Part shown: positions 28,221-36,686 of the stretch, in pieces
How the letters are laid out: each line of letters opens with the position of its first letter
Position numbering within the stretch: position 1 is the first letter of the stretch
Assembly: GCF_003324185.1 (NCBI RefSeq)
Contig: NZ_PXUP01000012.1
Span: forward strand, 38,275 to 102,274
DNA length: 64,000 nucleotides
Source of the DNA: Faecalibacterium prausnitzii
GTDB lineage: Bacteria > Bacillota > Clostridia > Oscillospirales > Ruminococcaceae
Reading direction: 5' to 3'
Translations under genes and position numbers: made by a program
The notes under the pieces: model-generated
The model's database searches: none
Seen by the model: only the letters and a program-made list of their open reading frames with translations
What the model was told of the DNA's origin: nothing

Positions 28221-28475
28221 ATGCTTCGTATCGAGTATTTTGATAAGGAACGTTTCATGCGCCAGCTTTCTGCCAGCCACGGCAGCGTGCTGCTGCATCT
28301 GGACAACGGCAAGACCTGCGACCTGAAAAAGGACACTACCGCACGCTCCATGCTGCAGATGATGGACACTGCCCCCAAAAAGGGCTTTGACCTCACCGTG
28401 ACCGACCCTGCCGACGTGACCGGCTTCCTGCGCTATATGCTGGAGGCAGGCCGCACCGAGCGCGTGGCCGGCTGA
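28221..28475 (+). CDS. Small protein of unknown function (84 aa)
   Basis: Starts at ATG after CAAGGAGGTATTCCT, so it is very probably translated. There is no signal peptide or membrane segment. The pattern of a short strand, NGKTCDLKKD, a helix with MLQMMDTAPKKGFDLTV and a last helix faintly recalls the HPr fold, but the active-site His is absent and this is only a resemblance. It stands alone between its own promoter and a strong terminator. Confidence 0.7.
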   Translation: MLRIEYFDKERFMRQLSASHGSVLLHLDNGKTCDLKKDTTARSMLQMMDTAPKKGFDLTVTDPADVTGFLRYMLEAGRTERVAG

Positions 28476-28515
28476 GTAATGCCAATCTCTTATCCCAATA
28501 AGTGTCACAGCAAAA

Positions 28516-28560
28516 GCAAAACGCCTGCCCCGGTCATGCCGGGGCGGGCGTTTTGCTCAT
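28516..28560 (+). terminator. Terminator of the 84-residue gene
   Basis: GCAAAACGCC-T-GCCCCGG pairs with CCGGGGC-G-GGCGTTTTGC (28516-28533 with 28539-28555), then TCATTTT. Confidence 0.88.
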
Positions 28561-28635
28561 TTTACCGGAAGGCTTGCGCGGGCGGGCAGTCTGTGGTAAG
28601 CTGAAAGCAGAAAAAACAAGATGGAGGGAACGACT

Positions 28636-29274
28636 ATGAACCTGAAGGAAGCATTCCGCTACCAGAACAAGCTCCAGTCTCTGCTGGACGAGGCGCAGGG
28701 CATTCTGGACTGCGATGCCAACGTGACCAAGGTGGCCAACACCTATCTGCGCCATAAGGTGATGCCCGAGGCCGAGGACGAGACCGTTATGGACGTGGCA
28801 CAGACCGAATATGCAGAGCAGATCACCGACGTTGCCCGGTTCATGCTCTATCTGCTGGAGGAAAAAAGCCGCCTGTTTGCCGCCATCCGCAAGGCAAAGG
28901 ATGCACTGGACATGGATATGGACAGCGAGGTCAGCCTGAATGCCGCGCGGCAGAGCATTGCCCGCACCTTCAAACGGATGAACGACCTGCGCAGTTCTGA
29001 GCAGTTGCTCTCCGGCGGGGGCACCGGCTACCGCTTCAACGCTGAGGGCAACCAGATCTCCTACTGCTGCGATGTGAAGCGGGTGACCACCATCAACTAC
29101 GACCGCAAGGTCATCCATGCGGCGCTGAGCAAGCTGAACCGGCAGGCAGACGAAACCTCCAACCGGCTGGACATCTGCCTTGTGACCTCCAAGGTAGACT
29201 ACACTGTCCCCTTTGATGTGAACGCCAGCTTTGCCGAGGCATTTGAGACCTATCTGGAAAATGTCCAAAACTAA
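28636..29274 (+). CDS. Conserved hypothetical protein (212 aa)
   Basis: I do not recognise this protein. The ATG at MNLKEAFRYQNKL was chosen because GGAGGG lies 10 bases upstream. The first 110 residues are mostly charged helix (a possible coiled coil around LLDEAQGILD and the LLEEKSRLFAAIRKAK stretch). The second half looks alpha/beta, with GYRFNAEGNQISYCCDVKRV. There is no signal peptide, no membrane segment and no known catalytic motif. It is monocistronic; the 410 bases behind it contain a MITE-like element. Confidence 0.75.
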   Translation: MNLKEAFRYQNKLQSLLDEAQGILDCDANVTKVANTYLRHKVMPEAEDETVMDVAQTEYAEQITDVARFMLYLLEEKSRLFAAIRKAKDALDMDMDSEVSLNAARQSIARTFKRMNDLRSSEQLLSGGGTGYRFNAEGNQISYCCDVKRVTTINYDRKVIHAALSKLNRQADETSNRLDICLVTSKVDYTVPFDVNASFAEAFETYLENVQN

Positions 29275-29283
29275 ATAAACGTT

Positions 29284-29661
29284 CCACCGGCTATTTTGGG
29301 TGCGGCAAGCGCCGGGTGCACAGCTGCCGGTTCAGGTGCAGATGAACTATAACGCTGCACATTTCCGCAAGGAAGTTTTGGTACGGCTCACCTTACGAGC
29401 CAGCTATTATGAAAAAATCTTGCGTTCGGCTTTTCCGCCACCGCCAGACGCTTTTTCGCCGAAACCGTCCCTTGCTTTTTCCCGCATTCCTGCTTTTGCG
29501 CTTACGTCTCCATGGGCAGGCAGGCAAGCCACCCTTCATGAATTTTGCCCGCAGATTTTGCGGGCGCACACCTTCTGCGTGCCGGGCGGGCGCTTTGCGC
29601 CCCTGTGCACACAAAAAATGGCAGCCGTCCCTGCGCTTGCCGTATCCAAAATAGCCGGTGG
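29284..29661. mobile_element. MITE-like element with 29-bp terminal inverted repeats
   Basis: The left end 29284-29312 and the right end 29633-29661 are inverted copies, matching at 27 of 29 bases (both begin CCACCGGCTATTTTGG when read inward). The 378-bp unit has no credible coding sequence and several internal small palindromes. No target-site duplication is evident. It may be a non-autonomous transposon remnant or a large hairpin-forming repeat. Confidence 0.5.
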
Positions 29662-29686
29662 AAAACCAAAACCGGAGGTATGAGCT

Positions 29687-29842
29687 ATGAAAAGGTGTAA
29701 GCTGTTTTATCTCATCGGGCTGCTGTTTTTTCTTGCTGCGGCGCTGAACTTTGTTACCGGAGGGGATCACGCTACGGCAGTGGTATGGCGCTGCCTTGGC
29801 GCTACCTTTTTGTTGCTAGGGTGTTCGCAGCAGAAAAAATAA
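29687..29842 (+). CDS. Small membrane protein (51 aa)
   Basis: An ATG preceded by CCGGAGGTATGAGCT opens 51 codons, MKRCKLFYLIGLLFFLAAAL at the start and a second hydrophobic stretch after GDHATAVVWR, ending CSQQKK. Two membrane helices in a hairpin with both ends basic and cytoplasmic are expected. No family recognised. It lies 26 bp behind the MITE-like element and upstream of traX-like. Confidence 0.55.
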   Translation: MKRCKLFYLIGLLFFLAAALNFVTGGDHATAVVWRCLGATFLLLGCSQQKK

Positions 29843-29954
29843 AGCAGCAAGCCGGCCCCGGCGGGAAAAGAACTACCGGGGCTGCAATTCTTTGCGGGGC
29901 TCGTTCGTATTCCAGATAAAGGAACTGAATTTCGACAAAAGACGAGGTGCGAGT

Positions 29955-30725
29955 ATGTCAACGAAACCAATCAGCCCCACTGCCGCGACCCGCTTTGACC
30001 TGAGCGCAGCGGCCCTTCATATCCTTGCCATGGCGCTGATGCTGATGGACCACCTGTGGGCCACTTTGCTGCCCGCGCAGGAATGGCTGACCTGTGCCGG
30101 GCGGGTGGCGTTTCCCATCTTTGCGTTTATGGCGGTGGAGGGCTACTTCCACACCCATGACCTGAAAAAATACACCCTGCGTCTGCTGCTGTTTGCCCTG
30201 CTTTCGGAAATCCCCTTCGATTTGATGTACGGCGGCACATGGTTCTACCCGGTGCACCAGAACGTCATCTGGACGCTGCTGCTGGGCATTCTGGGCATCC
30301 ACTTGATGGAAACGGTGCGCAAAAAGCAGAAAACATGGTTGTACCTGCTGGTAGCGGCCCTTGTGGTGGCGGCAGGCGCGGTGCTGGGTACGCTGGGCAT
30401 GGTGGACTACTACGGCGCCGGTGTGCTGACCGTGTTCATCTTCTACTTTTTTCACGGGCGCAGGTGGTGGTGCCTGCTGGGGCAGCTGGCAGCGCTGTAC
30501 TGGGTCAACGTGGAACTGCTGGGCGGGCTGATGTACCCCATTCAGCTCTTCGGCATGGACTTTGAGCTTTGCCAGCAGGGGCTGGCGCTGCTGGCACTGG
30601 TGCCCATCTGGCTGTACCGCGGTCGGCAGGGCTACCACAGCAAGCCTTTCCAGTATGCCTGCTACGCCTTTTACCCCGTGCACATGCTGCTGCTGGTTCT
30701 GGTGCTGAATTTCGTGAATCGGTAA
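29955..30725 (+). CDS. TraX family multi-pass membrane protein
   Basis: 256 residues with seven to eight hydrophobic helices. TraX hallmarks are LMLMDHLWAT near the start, AGRVAFPIFAFMAVEGYFHT, and FYPVHMLLL at the C-terminus. In F plasmids TraX acetylates pilin, but chromosomal homologues in Firmicutes are of unknown function and probably acyltransferases for surface molecules. The start ATG has GAGGTG upstream. There are no conjugation genes nearby. Confidence 0.87.
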   Translation: MSTKPISPTAATRFDLSAAALHILAMALMLMDHLWATLLPAQEWLTCAGRVAFPIFAFMAVEGYFHTHDLKKYTLRLLLFALLSEIPFDLMYGGTWFYPVHQNVIWTLLLGILGIHLMETVRKKQKTWLYLLVAALVVAAGAVLGTLGMVDYYGAGVLTVFIFYFFHGRRWWCLLGQLAALYWVNVELLGGLMYPIQLFGMDFELCQQGLALLALVPIWLYRGRQGYHSKPFQYACYAFYPVHMLLLVLVLNFVNR

Positions 30726-30774
30726 GGAGAATGGAGCACTCCAAAAACATTTTTACGCGTGGGGCGTAGAGAGG

Positions 30775-30830
30775 AATTTCCGCTGAAAATAGCCAAAGCG
30801 TATGCGGAGCCATTCGAAATCGTTCCGCCG
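30775..30830 (+). repeat. Degenerate copy of the composite repeat core
   Basis: Contains TTCCGCTGA, ATAGCC, GCGG and ATTCGAAATCG in the usual order, but the second pairing is lost (AGCCAT in place of GGCTAT) and no variable-arm hairpin precedes it. Confidence 0.5.
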
Positions 30831-30837
30831 GTATAAG

Positions 30838-30872
30838 GCCGCTGCACAAAGCGCTGTGCGGCGGCTTTTTTT
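30838..30872 (+). terminator. Terminator downstream of the TraX gene
   Basis: GCCGC-T-GCACA pairs with TGTGC-G-GCGGC, followed by seven T. Confidence 0.85.
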
Positions 30873-30957
30873 GCGGGAAAACCGACACATGTTCACAAAA
30901 AGTTCAGCCTTTTGAGCAAAAAATACTATTTTTTTCGTGTAAAATAGACAACATGGA

Positions 30958-30986
30958 TTGAATGCCGCCCGCGATTGGATTATAAT
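30958..30986 (+). promoter_or_regulatory. Promoter of the activase operon
   Basis: TTGAAT (30958-30963), 17-bp spacer, TATAAT (30981-30986). A leader of about 180 nt precedes the activase start; it contains A-rich stretches but no recognised riboswitch. Confidence 0.65.
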
Positions 30987-31173
30987 AATAGTGTATGCAA
31001 AAACGCATTTGCTGTGTTTTTTATAACGCGTACTGTTTGAAAATGACGTAGATGCGCAATGCGGGAAGCTAAAAAGAAAAAACGCCGTTGCGTGTCTTTG
31101 CCGCATAACGGCTGTTTGCCATGGCAGCCGGGACGTTATGTTCCGGTTATTTGTCCTTAGGAGGGAAAACAAG

Positions 31174-34113
31174 GTGAGAGTAGGTCTTGACATCGGCAGT
31201 ACCACCATCAAGTGCGTGGTGCTGGGCGAGCATGATGAACTGCTGTATTCTACATACGAACGACATTATAGTCATATTCTGGAAAAGGCGCAGGAGCTGC
31301 TGCGGCGCATTGATGCCGAGCATCTGCATGGCCGCAAGGCGCTGCTCAGCATCTCCGGCTCTGCCGGTATGGGCTTAGCCGACAGCTGCGGCGTGCCCTT
31401 TGTGCAGGAGGTGTTCTCCACCCGCGTGGCGGTCAAGCGCTTTATGCCAAAGACCGATTGCGTCATTGAGCTGGGCGGCGAGGATGCCAAGATCCTGTTT
31501 TTGACCAACGGCACCGAGGTGCGCATGAACGGCAGCTGTGCCGGCGGCACCGGTGCTTTCATCGACCAGATGGCCACTCTGCTGAAGATGAGCGCCGAGG
31601 AAATGAACAAGGCTGCCGAGCAGGCGCAGCGTACCTATACCATCGCCAGCCGCTGCGGCGTGTTCGCCAAAAGCGATGTGCAGCCGCTGATCAATCAGGG
31701 TGCCCGCACCGAGGATATCGCCGCCAGCATCTATAAGGCAGTGGTCAACCAGACCATTGCCGGTCTGGCACAGGGTCGCCCCATCAAGGGCAATATCCTC
31801 TATCTGGGCGGCCCGCTCACCTTCAGCACCGTGCTGCGCAAGAGCTTTGACGAAGCGCTGAACGTGACCGGTACCTGCCCGGAAAACAGTCTGCTGTATG
31901 TGGCGCTGGGTGCTGCTCTGTATGCCGACAAGGAGTTTGTGCTCACCGAGGTGGCCGCTGCGCTGGACAAGTACGCCGCCACCGCAACCTATGCCAGCGA
32001 GCCGCCGCTGTTCGCCAGCAAGGAGGAGTACGAGGCTTTCCACGCACGGCACATGTCCCACAGTGTGCCCCGCGTGGCTTTTAGTGCCCACTGCGGGCCG
32101 GTGCATATCGGCATCGACTCCGGTTCTACCACCGTCAAGCTGGTGGTGGTGGACGAAAAGAGCCAGATTTTGTACACCAACTATCAGCCCAACCTTGGCA
32201 ACCCGCTGCCTCTGATTCGGGAGCAGCTGCTCAAGATTTACAAGGAGCATCCGGGGCTGCAGGTGGCCAGTGTTACCACCACCGGCTACGGCGAGGAATT
32301 GGTGAAAAACGCTTTCCGCTGTGATTACGGTCTGGTGGAAACGGTGGCACATTTTACCGCTGCCAAGTACTTTATGCCGGACGTGGACTTCATCATTGAT
32401 ATCGGCGGGCAGGACATGAAGTGCTTCAAGATCGAGGATGGTGCCATCAGCAACATCTTCTTGAACGAGGCCTGCTCCTCCGGCTGCGGCAGCTTTTTGC
32501 AGACCTTTGCGCAGGCGCTGGGCTACGACGTCAAGAAGTTTGCTGCACTGGGTCTGTTCGCAGACCGCCCGGTGGACTTGGGCAGCCGCTGCACTGTGTT
32601 CATGAACAGCTCGGTCAAGCAGGCGCAGAAGGACGGCGCCAGCATCGAGAATATTTCCGCAGGCCTGTCCATCAGCGTGGTCAAGAACGCGCTGTACAAG
32701 GTGATCCGCGCTTCCAGCCCGGAAGAGCTGGGCCGCAAGATCGTGGTGCAGGGCGGTACCTTTTATAATGAAGCCGTGCTCCGTGCCTTTGAAAAGGAGA
32801 TGGGCGTGGAGGTCATCCGGCCGGACATTGCCGGTCTGATGGGTGCTTACGGTGCTGCCTTGTACGGCCTGCGCCAGAGCCATAAAAACAACCAGACCAC
32901 CTCTGCCATGATGGACGAGCAGGAGCTGGAAAAGTTTGCACAGCAGGTGGTCAGCGTCAAGTGCGGCGGCTGCGGCAACCATTGCCAGCTGACCGTCAAC
33001 ACCTTTGCCGATGGCCGCAAGTTCATCTCTGGCAACCGCTGCGATAAGCCCGTTACCGGCAAAAGCGAGGACAACAGCCTGAACCTGTACGCCTACAAGC
33101 AGCAGCTGCTGGCCAGCTACAAGCCTGTGCCCGGCAAGCGCGGTTCTATCGGTATCCCGATGTGTCTGGGCTTCTACGAGCTGCTGCCCTTCTGGTACGC
33201 CTTCTGGACGAGCCTTGGCTTTGCGGTGCACACCAGCCCGGTGTCCACCCGCGGGCTGTATCTGGCCGGACAGGCTACCATCCCCAGCGATACCGCCTGC
33301 TTCCCGGCAAAGCTGAGCCACGGCCACATCAAGGCGCTGAGCCAGATGCAGCTGGACGCCATCTTCTACCCCTGCCTGACCTACAATGTGGACGAGGGCT
33401 TGGGAGACAACCATTATAACTGCCCGGTGGTGGCCTACTACCCGGAGGTTTTGGCAGGCAACTGCCCGGAGCTGGAAGGCAAAAAGTTCATCTATGATTA
33501 TGTGGGCATCCACCGTCCCAAGGATTTTGTGCACAAGATGGCAAAGGAGGTGCTGCCCAAGTACTTTGGCGGCATCTCCGAGCGGGAGGTGCAGGCCGCA
33601 GCCGATGCTGCCTACGCGGAGTACGAAGCACACATGGCTAAGATCCGGGTAAAGGGCAGCGAGATCATCGACGAGGCGCGCCGTCAGGGTAAGCGCATCA
33701 TCGTGCTGGCAGGCCGCCCCTATCATGTAGACCCGGAGGTCAACCACGGCATCGACCATCTGATCACCCGTCACGGGGCTGCGGTGGTTACCGAGGACAG
33801 CATCTCCAACCGGGTGCAGAAGTTCCCCACCAGTGTGCTGAACCAGTGGACCTACCACAGCCGCCTGTATGCTGCCGCCAAGTACTGCACCACCCAAAAG
33901 GATATGGATCTGGTGCAGCTGGTGTCCTTCGGCTGTGGCGTGGATGCCATTACCACCGACGAGACCCGCGAGATTTTGCAGCGGGGCAACAAGCTGTACA
34001 CCCAGTTGAAGATCGACGAGATCACGAACCTCGGTGCCGTGAACATCCGTCTGCGCAGCCTGTTTGCCGCACTGGACGAGCGGGACGAGGCCGCCGCAGA
34101 AAAGTCAGAATAA
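31174..34113 (+). CDS. Acyl-CoA dehydratase activase-like protein with DUF2229 and dehydratase-like region
   Basis: 979 residues from a GTG with AGGAGGGAAAACAAG before it; an ATG 36 bp upstream has a poorer site. Two ASKHA ATPase domains of the BadF/HgdC type occur in tandem (VGLDIGSTTIK at the start and HIGIDSGSTTVK near residue 310), each with its helix-cluster-helix cysteines (NGSCAGGTGAF, NEACSSGCGSF) for a shared [4Fe-4S] cluster. A CGGCGNHC motif and a DUF2229/HgdB-like region follow. Known relatives use ATP to push an electron to a 2-hydroxyacyl-CoA dehydratase. The substrate here is unknown. Confidence 0.87.
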   Translation: MRVGLDIGSTTIKCVVLGEHDELLYSTYERHYSHILEKAQELLRRIDAEHLHGRKALLSISGSAGMGLADSCGVPFVQEVFSTRVAVKRFMPKTDCVIELGGEDAKILFLTNGTEVRMNGSCAGGTGAFIDQMATLLKMSAEEMNKAAEQAQRTYTIASRCGVFAKSDVQPLINQGARTEDIAASIYKAVVNQTIAGLAQGRPIKGNILYLGGPLTFSTVLRKSFDEALNVTGTCPENSLLYVALGAALYADKEFVLTEVAAALDKYAATATYASEPPLFASKEEYEAFHARHMSHSVPRVAFSAHCGPVHIGIDSGSTTVKLVVVDEKSQILYTNYQPNLGNPLPLIREQLLKIYKEHPGLQVASVTTTGYGEELVKNAFRCDYGLVETVAHFTAAKYFMPDVDFIIDIGGQDMKCFKIEDGAISNIFLNEACSSGCGSFLQTFAQALGYDVKKFAALGLFADRPVDLGSRCTVFMNSSVKQAQKDGASIENISAGLSISVVKNALYKVIRASSPEELGRKIVVQGGTFYNEAVLRAFEKEMGVEVIRPDIAGLMGAYGAALYGLRQSHKNNQTTSAMMDEQELEKFAQQVVSVKCGGCGNHCQLTVNTFADGRKFISGNRCDKPVTGKSEDNSLNLYAYKQQLLASYKPVPGKRGSIGIPMCLGFYELLPFWYAFWTSLGFAVHTSPVSTRGLYLAGQATIPSDTACFPAKLSHGHIKALSQMQLDAIFYPCLTYNVDEGLGDNHYNCPVVAYYPEVLAGNCPELEGKKFIYDYVGIHRPKDFVHKMAKEVLPKYFGGISEREVQAAADAAYAEYEAHMAKIRVKGSEIIDEARRQGKRIIVLAGRPYHVDPEVNHGIDHLITRHGAAVVTEDSISNRVQKFPTSVLNQWTYHSRLYAAAKYCTTQKDMDLVQLVSFGCGVDAITTDETREILQRGNKLYTQLKIDEITNLGAVNIRLRSLFAALDERDEAAAEKSE

Positions 34114-34204
34114 AAGAAACCCTGAGATAGGCTGAAGGGCTTCCCCCCGGCGAGGGGAAGCTTTTGCGGGGACTATCTTGTTTAGAGCAACATAGGAGGA
34201 ACCT

Positions 34205-35521
<1,317 letters not shown>

Positions 35522-35545
35522 CAAAAGCAAATACGATAAAAACAG

Positions 35546-35587
35546 GGGAGCCGCTGCACGGCATTTTTACGCAGCAGCTCCCTTTTT
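35546..35587 (+). terminator. Terminator or attenuator before the U32-like gene
   Basis: GGGAGC-C-GCTGC pairs with GCAGC-A-GCTCCC around an ACGGCATTTTTAC loop, then TTTTT. The next gene begins 18 bp later, so it may reduce rather than stop read-through. Confidence 0.75.
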
Positions 35588-35604
35588 GCAGGAAAGGAAC
35601 CGCT

Positions 35605-36510
35605 ATGGAAAAGCCCGCAGCTGCCTGTTATCATCTGCCCGGCCTGTTCGAGTTTTACGAGCTGTACCGCCGTTTTTTGCCGCTGTACCGGGAGCACCGG
35701 GAATATTTTTACGATTGGTGCACCATTGGCTCCATCTACGGCGCACCGGCGGGCTGTATCTGGGGCGGGGGACGCATCTCCTGCGGCGGGGCAGCTCCGC
35801 GTGAGGTGCTGGCGCTGCTGCGGGAATACGGCATCTCCGGGCGGCTGACCTTCAGCAATTCCCTGCTGCGGGCTGAGCACCTTGCCGACCCGCAGTGCAA
35901 CGCCCTGTGTGAACAGTTTGCAAAAAGCGGCAGTGTGCCAAACGGTGTGATCGTCCATTCTGACCTGCTGGCGGACTATCTGCAACAGCGTTGGCCGGAG
36001 TTGTATCTGGTGTCCTCCACCACCAAAGTGCTCACCGAGTTTGCGCAGCTGCGGCAGGAATTGGAAAAGCCGCAGTTCCGGTATGTGGTGCCAGATTTCC
36101 GGCTGAACCCGGCACTGGAACAGCTGCGCACCCTGCCGCCGGAGCAAAAGGCCAAGGTGGAATTTTTGTGCAACGAGTGCTGCTGGTTCGGCTGCACCGA
36201 GCGCAAGCGCTGCTACGAGACGGTCAGCCGCCAGAATCTGGGCGAGGAATGCCCGGACCACCGCTGCACCGCCCCGGATGCCGTCGGGGGCTACCGCTTT
36301 TCCAAGGCGATGCGCAGCCCCGGGTTTATCGGGGTAGATGACATCCGGCAGCGGTATCTGCCCGCAGGCTTTTCCCAGTTCAAGATAGAGGGCAGAGGAC
36401 TTGGCAGCGCATTGGTGCTGGAATTTCTGCTTTACTACATGACAAAGCCGGAATACCAGCTGCAGGTACGGGAGGAAATCTATCTGGACAATATGCTGGA
36501 CCTTTTTTAA
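35605..36510 (+). CDS. Peptidase U32-like protein with cysteine cluster
   Basis: 301 residues. A cysteine-rich segment (FLCNECCWFGCTERKRCYE, then CPDHRC) and the later FKIEGRGLG motif recall the U32 family, whose TIM barrel binds an Fe-S cluster and often hydroxylates or modifies RNA. The N-terminal strands (NGVIVHSDLLADYL, YLVSSTTKVLT, YVVPDFRLN) fit a barrel. Assignment is moderate since overall similarity is loose. The start ATG follows AGGAAAGGAACC. It directly follows the activase/dehydratase pair and may act with it. Confidence 0.6.
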   Translation: MEKPAAACYHLPGLFEFYELYRRFLPLYREHREYFYDWCTIGSIYGAPAGCIWGGGRISCGGAAPREVLALLREYGISGRLTFSNSLLRAEHLADPQCNALCEQFAKSGSVPNGVIVHSDLLADYLQQRWPELYLVSSTTKVLTEFAQLRQELEKPQFRYVVPDFRLNPALEQLRTLPPEQKAKVEFLCNECCWFGCTERKRCYETVSRQNLGEECPDHRCTAPDAVGGYRFSKAMRSPGFIGVDDIRQRYLPAGFSQFKIEGRGLGSALVLEFLLYYMTKPEYQLQVREEIYLDNMLDLF

Positions 36511-36517
36511 GAAAATT

Positions 36518-36555
36518 GCACCGGGCAGACCATTTTCTGTCCGGTGCTGTTTTTT
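36518..36555 (+). terminator. Terminator of the activase operon
   Basis: GCACCGGGCAG (36518-36528) pairs with CTGTCCGGTGC (36537-36547) with one G-U pair, then TGTTTTTT. Confidence 0.85.
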
Positions 36556-36580
36556 GCCTGCGGGATTTGTACCGGAAAAC

Positions 36581-36609
36581 TTTCTTTTCCCTCCAAAGCG
36601 TGTTACAAT
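36581..36609 (+). promoter_or_regulatory. Promoter of the TetM-NYN fusion gene
   Basis: TTTCTT (36581-36586), 17-bp spacer, TACAAT (36604-36609), about 75 bp upstream of the start. Confidence 0.55.
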
Positions 36610-36686
36610 AAACAGGAAATTATTTTTAAAAGCTGTTTTTGGAAATGGTGCGCAGTACTTAGGAAAACGGCTTATAGGAGCAGTGC

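Noticed and set aside
29300..29683. A 127-codon open frame on the plus strand
   Set aside because: It lies inside the MITE-like element, has no ribosome site and a low-complexity translation.
31375..33897. An 840-codon open frame on the minus strand
   Set aside because: Antisense to the activase gene, with His/Gly/Leu-rich translation typical of reverse frames in this genome.
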